A DNA stretch of 64,000 nucleotides, taken from the NCBI RefSeq assembly GCF_003597395.2, contig NC_133770.1:17277713-17341712 (forward strand). Reading direction: 5' to 3'. Below the pieces are notes generated by a model. The model ran no database searches. It was given only the letters and a program-made list of their open reading frames with translations, and was not told the DNA's origin. Shown piece by piece: positions 23,515-33,499 of the stretch. A program made the position numbers and the translations under genes. The DNA comes from Chelonoidis abingdonii. Its lineage: Eukaryota; Chordata; Testudines; Testudinidae. Numbering within the stretch: position 1 is the stretch's first letter; the number at the start of each line of letters is the position of its first letter.

Positions 23515-23726
23515 TGTTTTTGAGGTAGCACAGGGAGTTTGCATCACCGTGGGAGGCTTGGCTGCATTTTGGGGTGGAGGCAGAGTAATCCTCTGCCCTG
23601 TGTCCGGAGGAGAAGAGTGAATCCGGGTTTCTAGTCTCTCAGGTTCATGTTTATAGGATTCAAGAGGAAATGGAGGCTGCTTGGTCACTTGTGTTGGGGT
23701 AGATGGAGAAGAGGAGAGGCTGGAGG
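23515..23726 (-). CDS. Candidate internal exon of an unidentified host gene
   Basis: On the minus strand a pyrimidine-rich tract ends in a strong acceptor (tttctttgtttacag). A 212-bp open segment then ends in a consensus donor (gtaagt). The frame enters in phase 1 and leaves in phase 0, with no stop in 70 codons. The peptide is rich in Pro, Ser and Thr. It starts near '[12 protein letters not shown]', continues '[19 protein letters not shown]' and ends 'QTPCATSKT'. It has no membrane segment or known domain, so it would be a disordered linker or tail. I do not recognise the gene. The open frame extends past both splice sites, so chance cannot be excluded. No partner exon was found in the window. 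Confidence 0.4.
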
Positions 23727-23954
23727 CTGTAAACAAAGAAATTATTATTAAAGTGCAGGTCAAAACAAGACCAGAGAAGAATGTAAGCTGAAAACTGAGC
23801 CTGTACTTGCTCAACCAATTTTTCTACCCTTCCCTCAAAAAAACAAATACACATCTCATCCTCCTGTTTCTAAAGGGGATTTCTTCCTCCCTCTGCTTAA
23901 AACTTAAATAATTCAAATGTAGCCTGTGTGTATAATCCATTATACAAGGAGATA

Positions 23955-24180
23955 GCATTGTGCAGTGGTTAAGAGCAGAGAACTGGGAATCTATTCCCAG
24001 CTGTGCCACTAGCTTGTATTACCTTGGACAAATCACTTTGCCTTCCTGTGTCTCTATTTTCCTGTCTGTAAAATGGGGATAACGGGAGCTATCTATCGTG
24101 AAAAAGCATGGCCATTCGGAAATGACAGAAGCTATGTAAGTGTACAGCACTATTACTACTTTAAATATCCACACTAATCT
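23955..24180 (+). repeat. MIR-type SINE
   Basis: The text follows the MIR layout: 'gtgcagtggttaagagcaga' (tRNA-like head), 'ctattcccagctgtgccact', 'ccttggacaaatcactttgc', 'gtaaaatggggataa', and the tail 'gctatgtaagtgtacagcac'. Confidence 0.8.
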
Positions 24181-24303
24181 CAGAATATCTATATGCAAGG
24201 AGCTCAACAGCTTTAAATGTTTATTTTTTCCTTCAGTTTATCAAAGAAAAATCCAAGCCGGCAGTTAGAATAAAATTAGGAGCAAAGGTACAGGGGAAGC
24301 AGA

Positions 24304-24632
24304 GGTACTCACCTTGTGCAGTAACTGCAGTTCTTCAGGATGTGTCCCCCTGTGGGTGCTCCACTTTAGGTGTGCAGGCACCCAACCTTTGACTGGAGAT
24401 TATTGGTAGCAGTGCCCATTCTGCCAGCTCACATGACATTCTCATGCCCTGTACCAAGACTATATAGGGCCCTTCATTGCTCCTCTGCCACAGAGCCCAC
24501 AGAGGCAGTTCTGAAGCAGAGGGGAAGAGATCAGGTAGTGGAGCACCTGCAGGGACACATCTCGAAGAACTGCAGTACCTGCACAAGGAGAGTAACCTCT
24601 CCTTTCCCTTCGAGCAGTGCCCTGTGGGTGCT
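24304..24632 (-). repeat. 3' terminal repeat and internal complementary region of copy C
   Basis: The first 58 bases (24304..24361) are mirrored at 24540..24598. For example 'gtaactgcagttcttcagga' faces 'tctcgaagaactgcagtacc', and 'actcaccttgtgcag' faces 'ctgcacaaggagagt'. Directly after it, 'cgagcagtgccctgtggg' resembles the opposite terminus. DIRS elements use such an internal complementary region to circularise their cDNA. In this copy the arms are still nearly alignable. Confidence 0.7.
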
Positions 24633-25687
24633 TGTGATAGTCCTTGCTCAGGGGTCGGTTGGTAGGGGAACGCCACAGACTGGTCATAGCTTAGGCCTGT
24701 GACTTACAGGAGAGTTGTTGATAGGGGAGCCAGGACCCTCCCACTCCACTGGGCTCTGACCCAGGCCTTTTGAGGGCAATCAGTGATCTAACAGCAAGGG
24801 GGTTGCTTAAGGCTGCCTTCCCTGGGCCACGTCCTATCTCCCACCTTGTGATTGTCCCAGAGTCACTGTCTGGGTTAAGATGGTGTGAAGGGTGCCCGCT
24901 CATCTTAAGACACCTTCTGGTGGCAGTATGTGGCATGGTAGCTCTCTTCTTCTCTTGGGTGGCAACTGCCTCCTCCTTGGTACGGCCCACCCTCCTGGGC
25001 AGCTCAGTCATACGATTTTCCCCTGCAGGAGTATTTCATACCAAACAAAAGGAATTACCAAAGTCCAGAGTTTGTACAACAGGGAGAGGGGAATGCTTCC
25101 CTCGCAGGCTGTCTCTGTAGCAGGCCCTCCCTTGCCTCAGGGAGGGAGCTTTGGGCAGTTGTTTTTGGGGCAAGATTCGGCCTTTGTCTCAGCCCTTCTC
25201 CACTGCACGTTGCACATTTGCTCTCTTTCCCGATCTGCCACCAAGTGAACCACTTCTGTCTTTTAACTCCTCTTCCAGTTGGTGCATTTGCTACAGGTGT
25301 GGTGGGATGGAGTTGGCTGAGCTCGGAGTAGTTCCTTAACACGTTGTTGTCCAATGTGGGATTTGCACCCCACCACAGTGTTCCATTTTAGGTGACTCCT
25401 TAGCCGTAACCATTTAAGGACATGGGAGTTTCAGAACACCATTGAAGAAAGAACTGTGTTGCCTACCGCCGCATCTAATCTTGCAGCATGAATTAAGACG
25501 CAGTGTTCGGAAAACATGTGCAACAAGGACTATGTTGCAACCCTGCAGATTTCAGCAACTGGAATGTCTTTAAGGAGGCCTACAGATGTAGACTATCATC
25601 TAGCAGAGTGTGCAATCACTCTTAGGGAGGTTTAACCCCAGTGAACCCATAGCAGGCAATAATACATCGAGATCCATTTAGAAATCT
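24633..25687 (-). other. 3' non-coding and decayed recombinase end of copy C
   Basis: Position within copy C predicts the C-terminal half of the tyrosine recombinase. Some minus-strand wording survives near 25440..25640, but no frame longer than scraps is open. ORFs at 24335..25354 on both strands do not match any DIRS protein. Confidence 0.35.
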
Positions 25688-25919
25688 GGCCCAGCTGGCC
25701 CAGGTCAGCTGACTTGGGCTGAAAAATCTCAGTGTTCTGGCTCTGTATGGAGCCTGAACTCTGGAACTATGCGAGGGTGGAGGGTCCCAGAACTCAGGCT
25801 ACAGCGCAAGTCCAAACATCTACACAGATTTTTCAGCCCCAGAGCCCAACCCCTATTAACCCAAGTCAGCTGACCCAAGCCAGCTACAGGTTTTTTATCC
25901 CTGTGTAGATATGCCCTGA
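25688..25919. mobile_element. Short inverted-repeat DNA element inside copy C
   Basis: 'ggtcagctgacttgggctga' plus 'aaaaatctcagtg' at the left mirrors 'cagatttttcagcccc' and 'aacccaagtcagctgaccc' at the right. It ends 'tgtgtagatatgccctg', similar to the right ends of other hAT-like elements in this window. The left terminus seems shortened. Confidence 0.5.
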
Positions 25920-26290
25920 GTGGAGTCAGATGCTCCCTTAGACCTCTATGCAATAGAAACAAAGAGTCTAGGGGTTTTCCAGAATGCCTTAGTCCTGTCT
26001 AAGTAGAAGGCTAATGCTCACAATATCTAGTGTATGAAAAACAGACTCATGTAGGCTGATGCAGCTTAGGAAAAAACCCTGGAAAGTGAATAGTTTGGTT
26101 GGTATGAAATTCAGAGGACACCTTAGATAAGATCTTTGGATGAGGTTGTAAAGATACCTTCTCCTTGGAAAACAAAGTAAAAGGATGGCGGGCCATTAGA
26201 GCCTCCCATCTCCTCAACTCTTTGAATAGAAATGATGATCACCAAGAAGACTAACTTCATAGACAGATGTAGCGGCAAACATGTAGCTAA

Positions 26291-27129
26291 TGGGGGTTTG
26301 GCTATACTTGCAGCTGTACAGCGCTAGGAGTTAAAGCTGTCTTCGTACAGCTGTGTAGAGAAAGCCCTGCAGTGTGGCCACACTGAAAGGTACCAGCGCT
26401 GCAGTGTGGCCACGTTTGCAGCGGTGTTGGGAGTGGTGCATTATCGGCAGCTATCCCATTGTTCAAGTAGCAGCACCGTGCTTTTCAAAAGAGGGGGGTG
26501 GGGTGGAGTGTGACAGGGAGCATAGGGGAGACAGAGAGAGTGGATTTTTGGAGCTGACACTGTGTCAGCTCCCTGCCTTACAAGTTCCAACCCCTTCCCC
26601 CACCCCTCTCTCATTCACTAAATGCAAATAGCCCTCTTTGGTTTTTTCCTTACAGACCAAATAAGCAGCTGCTCCGAAACGGACCCCCTCCCCCCCGCCA
26701 CGCTGTTTCTCTCCTCAAGCAAACACTAGCTGTGGACATTCCAAAGGAATCCCCCTGCTTGCCTCTGCTCAAGAGCTGTGTTTGTTTTTTAGATAAGCAG
26801 CTCCGGGAGCCCAGAGTTCACAACAAAACAGCAGAGTGGTTGAACAGGCATTCTTGGATACCTCCGAATACTTGGGAGGCCAATTACAGCGCTTTTGGTG
26901 GCCACACTTGCGGAGCAGTGCTGCATCATCAGCGCTGCAATCTTTATACCCCAGGCAGAGCAGGAGTACAGCCAGCGCTGCAGCCAGGGAGATCCAGCAC
27001 TGTATGTGCCTTGTAAGTGTGGACGGTGAGTAAGTTGCATGCCTTGCCAGTGTGTGGCCGGGGAGTAAAGGGTTACAGCACTGTAAAGCCACCACCTGCA
27101 CTGTAATTCTCAAGTGTAGCCAAGCCCCT
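26291..27129. mobile_element. Non-autonomous hAT-like element inside copy C
   Basis: Inverted ends are 'gggggtttggctatacttg' on the left and 'caagtgtagccaagcccctt' on the right. The interior is repetitive, with 'cagcgct' and 'gtgtggccac' units, and has no transposase. Related ends occur at 56882..57166. It separates the recombinase of copy C from its 3' end. Confidence 0.75.
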
Positions 27130-27163
27130 TCTCAAAGAGTTGTTTCAAGGGCCTAGTTAAGAA

Positions 27164-27517
27164 CTAGGCTGAAATCCCAAAATGGTGATGAGGCTCTAAT
27201 CTGCAGAAAAAAAGTCCTTTTAAGAATCTTGCGGTGGTCGGATGAGCAGATACTGAGAACCCCTCTACTGCCATATGGAAAGCTATCATTACCACTAAAT
27301 GAACCTTGATGGAACTCGTAGATAGGCCTGAATTTTTCAATTCCAACAGGTAATCAAAGACTGAGGAAAGAGATATTTGGATAAGAGAAGGATGGCACCA
27401 GTTACACCAAAGGTTATATCTTCTCCATTTCTGAAGGTAAATTTGTCTAGTAGATTCCTTTCTGCTATTTACCAGTGTCTCTTGTACTTCAGATGAACAT
27501 GTAGTCTCTAGTCCCAA
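27164..27517 (-). pseudogene. DIRS tyrosine recombinase N-terminal half (copy C)
   Basis: The 117-aa frame shows the start of the recombinase core-binding domain. 'SRKESTRQIYLQKWRRYNLW' corresponds to 'SRKPSTRSTYLAKWKRFSCW' of copy D. It is followed by 'SVFDYLLELKNSGLSTSSI' and 'FLKGLFFCRLEP'. The catalytic half should lie downstream (to the left), but the hAT-like element at 26291..27129 sits at that point and the remainder is unreadable. Confidence 0.85.
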
Positions 27518-27559
27518 GAACCACTGAGGAATCAGGTTTGTAGTTGCAGGATGTTCAGA

Positions 27560-28361
27560 TTAGGATGGAGCACTTGACCTGCATTCTGAGATAACAGTCA
27601 AGGTTTGTTCAGGAGCTGCCACAGAGGGCAAGAGGTGAGTTTGATGAGGTAAGGAAACCAAACTTGCCTTGGCCAAACTGGTACAATCAAAATGATTTTG
27701 GCTTTGTCCTGTCTGACCTTGACAAGAACCTTTAAAGAGCAATGGAGTTGGAGGATATGCAGAGAGAAGACCTTTTGTCCATGTAATGACGAAAACATCT
27801 CCTAGAGACTGGTAATAAAGCCCCGCCTCTGGAACACAATTTCCTGCACTTTGTGTTGGCTGCGGTGGTAAAAATTGACGTCTGGAAATCCCCAAGCCAT
27901 GAATATATTGTTGAAGACTCGAGAGTACAACTCTCATTTGTAATTTAGGGAAAAATCTCTGCTCAGGTCCACCATGGTGTTTTGTATACCCAGAAGGTAG
28001 GAAGATTAAATGAGTAACTGATTGGCTATGCACCATTTCCAAAGCTTTATCGCTTTGGGGCAGAACAAGGGAGAAACATGCTACACCATGACAATTGATA
28101 TAATACATGCATACAAGGCTGCCATGATCTTGATAGACTTGTTTTTAAGTAGGGAAAGAAACTGGAGACAAGATTTCTGATCATCCTTAATTCCAACAGA
28201 TTGATGTGCAAGCACTGTTCATGTTGTGACCATTCATCTTGGATTGTGTGAGGACCCCAATGTGCTCCGCATCCCAAAAGGGAAGCATTCAACATTACTA
28301 TGACTGTAGAGGATTCTGGATGAGCAGGATTCCTGCACAAACTTTGGATGGATTCAGCCAC
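27560..28361 (-). pseudogene. DIRS RNase H and downstream region (copy C)
   Basis: Two overlapping frames (28047..28361 and 27560..28108) together cover the RNase H part. 'STVIVMLNASLLGCGAHWG' is the first motif, with Asn where the catalytic Asp is expected. 'INLLELRMIRNLV' carries the conserved Glu, and 'MYYINCHGVACF' parallels the 'AMYYINKQEGT' of copy D. At least one frameshift lies between them. The downstream 'FPKLQMRVVLSSLQQYIHGL' has the position of the RNase H tail. Confidence 0.75.
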
Positions 28362-28406
28362 CAGATGACTGACTGCAGGATCTGATTGAGCGCAGATACT
28401 TGCTTG

Positions 28407-28670
28407 TTAATACTGTTTGTTGGGTACACAAATAGTCCTGAGCCACCCTTGGAGATACTGAAGATACAAACTGCTGCTTTGTGTTACAAAAACACAATCT
28501 GCCATACATAACAGCAGTTGCAGACATGTTCTTGCTGGAACTTGAGGGATGAGCTTCACTCTTTGTACATGGTTCTTTAGAGCAAGGAACCTGTCAAGAG
28601 GGAGATAAACTCTTCCCATTATCGAATCCAGAAGTGCTCCGATAAAGAGCATTCGTTGTGCAGAGGTCAA
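28407..28670 (-). pseudogene. DIRS RT thumb region (copy C)
   Basis: 'MLFIGALLDSIMGRVYLPLD' matches 'LDFIGATLDSNLGRVCLPQ' of copy D, just after the RT active site. 'PARTCLQLLLCMADCVFVT' parallels 'SARTCLGLLGHMAACMFVT'. This part connects palm and RNase H in DIRS polymerases. Confidence 0.85.
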
Positions 28671-29017
28671 GATAGATTTCTTGAGATTTATTTGAAGGCC
28701 TAGCCTTCAGAATAGTGAAGTTGTTGTTTGGACGGCAAACCTAACTCCTGATATGACCAACCCCTGAGGAGTCAGTTGTCAAGGCAAGGAAAGACAGTTA
28801 TCCCTATATGACAGAGGTAGGCAGCTACAACAGCCATGATTTTTAAGACCACTCTTGGGGCGGATAACAGGCCAAAAAAGTGTAGAACCTGGTAATGATT
28901 GTGATTGAAAGTGAAGTGAAAGAAATCTTTTGTGAGAAGGATGAATCATTACGTGGAAGTAGGCATCTTTGAGGTTGTGGCTCGCAAACCAGTCCCCTAA
29001 TTCCAGGGAGGGAAAAG
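28671..29017 (-). pseudogene. DIRS RT palm region with motif A (copy C, left of insertion)
   Basis: Reading the minus strand gives '..PSLELGDWFASHNLKDAYFHV' in pieces, with the motif A Asp codon at 28965..28967. The frame then breaks toward the motif C area. It is directly continuous in meaning with 34985..35140 on the other side of copy D. Confidence 0.7.
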
Positions 29018-29235
29018 ACGGTTACTCACCTTTGTAACTGTTGTTCTTCAAGATGTGTTGCTCATATCCATTCCAATTAGGTGTGCGCGCGCCGCATGCA
29101 CGTTCGTCGGAAGACTTTTATCCTAGCAACACTCGGTGGGCGCCCCCTGGAGTGGCGCCAACAGTTACAAAGGTGAGTAACCATCTTTTCTTCTTTGAGT
29201 GCTTGCTCATATCCATTCCAATTAGGTGATTCCCA
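29018..29235 (-). repeat. 3' terminal repeat and internal complementary region of copy D
   Basis: The terminus 'gttactcacctttgtaac' (29021..29038) is mirrored exactly by 'gttacaaaggtgagtaac' at 29163..29180. Immediately after comes 'ttcttctttgagtgcttgct' and 'catatccattccaattagg', which is the reverse complement of the opposite (5') end of the element. A junction matching both element ends in this way is the diagnostic DIRS internal complementary region. Confidence 0.85.
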
Positions 29236-29243
29236 AGCCTTAC

Positions 29244-30438
29244 CTAGGCAGTGGGGTCGGAGTGAGATGTTGCAGAATTCAAAACTGCTGAGCCAAAGGT
29301 TGCATCATCTTTGGACTGTTGAACCAGGGCATAATGTGAAGCAAAGTTATGGACTGAAGACCAGTTAGTTGCGCAACATATTTCCTGGATAGGTACACGA
29401 GCCAGGAAGGTGGCAGATGAAGCCTGAGCCCTGGTAGAATGCGCAGTGATGTGGCTTGGGGAAATATGAGCCAAATCATAACAAGTGTGGATGCACGCTG
29501 TCACCCAAGATGACATCCTCTGAGAGGAAACAGGTAGGCCTTTCATTCAGTCTGCCACCGCGACAAAGAGTTAGGGCGTTTTACGAAAGGGTTTTGTCCG
29601 CTCAATATAAAATGCAAGCGCTCTACAGACGTCCAGGGAGCACAACTGTTGCTCCTGTCGCATTGAGCGTGGCTTTGGGAAGAAGACCGGGAGAAAGATG
29701 TCCTGGTTAACATGAAAGGCCGAAACCACCTTAGGGAGGAATGCAGAGTGTGGCCGCAACTGCACCTTGTCCCTGTGGAACACAGGTGTATGGCGGATCC
29801 ACCGTAAGGGCCCTAAACTCGGAGACTTGTCTGGCCAATGTAATGGCTACGAGGAAAGCTGTCTTCCAAGACAGGTAGAGTAGCGAGCAGGTAGCTAACG
29901 GCTCGAATGGGGGAGCCATAAGCCTGGTTAAAACCAGGTTGAGGTCCCAGGAGGGGGCTGGGTGGCGTACTTGGGGGTATAAGCGCTCCAAGCCCTTGAG
30001 GAACAGCGAAACAATAGGGCGTGAGAACACGGAACGGCCATCTTCCCCTGGGTGGAAGGTAGAGATGGCTGCCAAATGTACCCTCAGTGACAATACTGCT
30101 AGGCCCTGCTGTTTGAGAGACCAGAGGTAGTCCAAAATAGAGGGAATTGAGACCTCAGTGGGAGTAAGATTATGCGTTTTGCACCAGCAGGAGAAACGCT
30201 TCCACTTGGCCAGATACGTCGACCGGGTGGAAGGTTTCCTGCTACCCAGGAGAACTTGTCGTACTGATGCACAGCAACGTAACTCTGACTGGTTTAGCCA
30301 TGCAGCAGCCACACCATGAGGTGAAGGGCCTGCAGGTCTGGGTGGCGAAGCCTGCCGTGGTCCTGAGTTATGAGGTCTGGGTGGAGTGGCAGGGTAATTG
30401 GGTTGGCTATCGACAGGTCGAGCAATGTGGTGTACCAC
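29244..30438 (-). pseudogene. DIRS tyrosine recombinase (copy D)
   Basis: Integrates circular cDNA by site-specific recombination instead of an integrase. The frame 29731..30438 has the core-binding domain (residues 55-150) and the start of the catalytic domain. The first catalytic Arg box reads LARQVSEF at residues 201-208, where ARRVSEL-like is usual, so the Arg may be replaced by Gln. After frame breaks near 29730 and 29560, the frame 29244..29546 keeps the H-x-x-R box (H36-S-T-R39, in 'SHITAHSTRA') and the tyrosine in 'HNFASHYAL' (Y72). All modules are present in order but not in one frame. The upstream part of the same frame is open to 31374, with a single TAG at 30445..30447. Confidence 0.85.
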
Positions 30439-32209
30439 TGCTGCCTAGGCCACGCTGGAGTGATCATGATTAGGTGCGCTCTGTCCCTGTGGAGTTTTAG
30501 CAGGACCTTGTGAACCAGCGGGAACAGTGGGAAGGCATAAGGCAGCTGGCTCTTCCACGCCATCAGGAAAGCATCCGAGATCGATCCTGGGGAGAGACCT
30601 TGGAAGGAGCAGAACATCTGGCATTTCCTGTTCGCGCGGGAAGCAAACAGCTCTATGTGGGGAAATCCCCACTTCTGGAAAACAGAATGAATAACGTCCG
30701 GGCAGATCGACCACTCGTGAAACAGGAGGGACCTGCTGAGTCAATCCACCAGAGTGTTCCGAACCCCTGGGAGAAAGGATGCTACCAGGTCTATCGAGTG
30801 GGGTATGCCAATGTCCCAGAGTAGGATGGCCTCCTGACAAAGGGGGGAGGATCGTGTCCCTTCCTGCTTGTTTATGTAGTACATGGCCGTTGTGTTGTCT
30901 GTAAACACTGAGACACAACGGCCTTGTAAATGTTGCTGGAACACCTGGCACACCAGGCGGACTGCTCTCAGTTCTCAGACATTTATGTGTAATGCCAGCT
31001 CCTGATGACCAGAGGCCTTGAGTACGAAGGTGTCCGAGGTGAGCACCCAGCCAAGAGATGACGCGTCCGTCGTCAGGGACATTGAGGGCTGGGGCGGATG
31101 GAACGGCAACCCTGTACACACCAGGGAGGGAGTTAGCCACCAGTCTAGAGAGCCTAGGGTGCTCGGGGAAATGGTGACTATCGTGTCTATTGGGTCCCTG
31201 CCCAGGCGGTATACCGAGTTGAGCCAAACTTGGAGAGGACAGAGGCGGAGTCTGGCGTATTTGGTTACAAACATACAGGCAGCCATGTGACCCAGAAGAC
31301 CGAGACAAGTGCGAGCCGAGGTCGTCGGGAAATTCTGTAGACCTCGGATGATTGTTGCCATCCCCTGAAACCACAGCTGCGGTAAGCAGACCCTGCCTAG
31401 ATTGGAGTCCAGGGTAGCTCCTATGAAGTCTAACCTCTGCATGGGAACCAGAGTGGATTTTTCTATATTGATCATTAGGCCTAGATGTGTGAATAAGTCC
31501 TTGACGATGCCTACATGCTGGGTGACTTGTGTCTCAGAGGCCTCTCGGATGAGCCAGTAGTCCAGATACAGAAAAACGTGTCTCCGACGTCGGCGGAGAT
31601 AGGCGGCGACTACAGCCATACACTTTGTAAATACCCTTGGGGCTGCAGAAAGGCCAAATGGCAGGACCATAAACTGGAAGTGCTAACAGTTGGCTACGAA
31701 GCGGAGGTACCTCCTGTGTGGAGGAAAAATGGCGATGTGAAAGTACGCGTCCTTCATATCGAGGGCGGCATACCTGTCTCCAGGATCCAAGGACGGGATA
31801 ATGGTCCCCAGGGATACCATGCGGAACATCAACTTTATCATAAACTGGTTGATCCTCGCAGGTCTAGGATAGGTCTGAGACCTCCCTTTGACTTGGGGAT
31901 TAGGAAATAACAGGAGTAAAATCCCTTGCCCCTTTCCTCCTTTGGTACCTCCTCTATAGCTCCCATGGCAAGAAGTGTCCGCACCTCTTGCGAGAGGAAT
32001 AGCTTGTGAGAGGGGTCCCTGAAGAGGGACGGGGTTGGAGGGTGGGAAGGTGGGGTTGAAATAAATTGGAGGTGGTACCCATACTCCACCATGCGTAGGA
32101 CCCAGCGATCTGAAGTTAACTGGGACCACGCCGGGAGGAAGTAGGAGAGACGGCTGGAGAAGGGAGGAGAGGGATCCTGGCCTGTAACTGGTACGCCGCC
32201 CTCGGGCAC
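30294..32209 (-). pseudogene. DIRS reverse transcriptase / RNase H (copy D)
   Basis: The main frame runs 32129 to 30294 with stops near 31675, 30965 and 30730; the fingers lie in a different frame at 31838..32209 ('GFYSCYFLIPKSKGGLRPIL'). Motif A is 'YAALDMKDAYFHI', with the Asp codon at 31758..31760. The conserved 'VLPFGLSAAPRVFTK' follows. Motif C is YLDY at 31557..31568, so the second Asp of YLDD is lost. RNase H has 'VSVFTDNTTAMYYINKQEGT', with Asp at 30897..30899. The C-terminal 'RAHLIMITPAWPRQQWY' is typical of the end of DIRS polymerases, near the methylase-like region. The protein would copy RNA to DNA and degrade the template. This copy is inactive. Confidence 0.88.
30445..31374 (-). 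other. 309-codon overlapping frame over RT/RNase H, in phase with recombinase
   Basis: This is the longest stop-free frame of the window. It lies in a different frame from RT/RNase H. After one TAG it continues in phase into the recombinase frame starting at 30438. DIRS elements are known for a recombinase ORF that overlaps the RT/RNase H ORF, so it may be the ancestral N-terminal extension of the recombinase. Its composition (Pro, Ser, Gly, Arg, His) shows no domain. A chance open frame in GC-rich DNA is the alternative. Confidence 0.5.
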
Positions 32210-32285
32210 ACCTTCAAAAGTTCATCTTTGGTTCGGCTGGTAGTTTCGAGGGACCTTTATTTTGGCCCCCTTGGGGTCCTGATTG

Positions 32286-33360
32286 TCATCTACGACCACC
32301 GTGGCCGTGCCACCTGCCGAAGTCCTGTCTTCGTCTAGGCACAGAGTATGGGCAGTGAGGCTGGGGACGGAAAGGCCTATGTTGGGTCACCGGCGTATGC
32401 ATGCCGAGAGAGTGCATTATGACCCTGTTGTCCTTCAGGCTTTGTAGCCTGGGGTCAGTCTTTTCTGAGAAGAGACATTTACCATCAAATGGCAAGTCCT
32501 GAATGGTATACTGCAGCTCCGGTGGGAGTCTTGAAACCTGAAGCCATGAGATGCGCCTCCTGGCAACACCCGAGGCCAGAGTCCTGGCTGCTGAGTCGGC
32601 TGCATCCAATGAGACCTGGAGGGAAGTTCTGGCCACTTTTTTCCCTTCCTCCAAGAGGACAGCGAAGTCCTGGTGGGAGTCTTGAGGAAATAGCTCCGTA
32701 AACTTACCCACCACCGCCCAGGTCTTATAATTATAGCGGCTAAGCAGGGCTTGTTGATTTGCTACCCGGAGTTGTAGGGCACCTACCGAGTAAGTCCATT
32801 CGCCTAGCCTCCTTCGATTTCGGGGCTGGTGCCTGCTGGCCATGGCGTTCTCTCTCATTAACAAACTGGACGACTAGTGAGCAGGGAGGAGGATGGACAT
32901 ACAAGTACTCGTATCCTTTAGAGGGCACCATGTATTTACGCTCGACTCCCCTGGCTGCAGGAGGGATAGAGGCTGGAGACTGCCATATGGTATCGGCATT
33001 GGCCTGGATGGTCCAAATAAACAGTAGGGGCACTCTGGTGGGGGCATCCGCCAACAGAATGTCCACTATCGAGTCCTCTACCTCCGGGACCTCCTCCACC
33101 TGGAGGTTCATATTGAGTGCTACCCTCCTCAGGTCATCCTGATGGGCTCTCAGTTTGATTGGAGGAGGGCCCCAAGGAGGATGTTCCTGCCACCGCCTCA
33201 TCTGGAGAAGAGGAGAGGAGATGCTGGGGACGAGCGGATCCTGTGTGGCCTCTTGCTCTTGAGCGACCTCCTGCTCCAGTGGAACCTGGGAGTCTGGTGA
33301 GTGAACTGGGGCTTCCTCCGTAGCAGTCGGAGGAGGGCGGCTAACTGTCGCCCCTGGCAC
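32286..33360 (-). pseudogene. DIRS Gag core region (copy D)
   Basis: Two frames with a frameshift between them. 32740..33360 has 'HQDDLRRVALNMNLQVEEVP' and 'DILLADAPTRVPLLF', then 'RKYMVPSKGYEYLYVHPPP', an ordered block recurring in DIRS Gag-like proteins. 32286..32864 continues with 'SRYNYKTWAVVGKFTELFPQ' and 'VSRLPPELQYTIQDLPFDGK'. The last block has a clear partner in copy C ('LCRGVSREAQSTMKDLPFKG'). The protein presumably packages element RNA. The assignment rests on position and on similarity between copies. Confidence 0.75.
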
Positions 33361-33499
33361 TCGGTGCGCTGATGAGACAGTGCGGGAAGGAACTACTGGT
33401 ACGCCTTGGGCCTGGTGGTACGCCCAAGGTGTTCAGAAAGACCACTGATGGGGGCCTTGGTCCTGGGCCTGGGTCTCTTGGAAGACTCTGGAGGGCACA

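Noticed and set aside
24335..25354. Several ORFs near 100 aa on both strands at the left end of DIRS copy C
   Set aside because: None aligns with recombinase, RT or Gag of the other copies; they look like chance frames in the terminal non-coding region.
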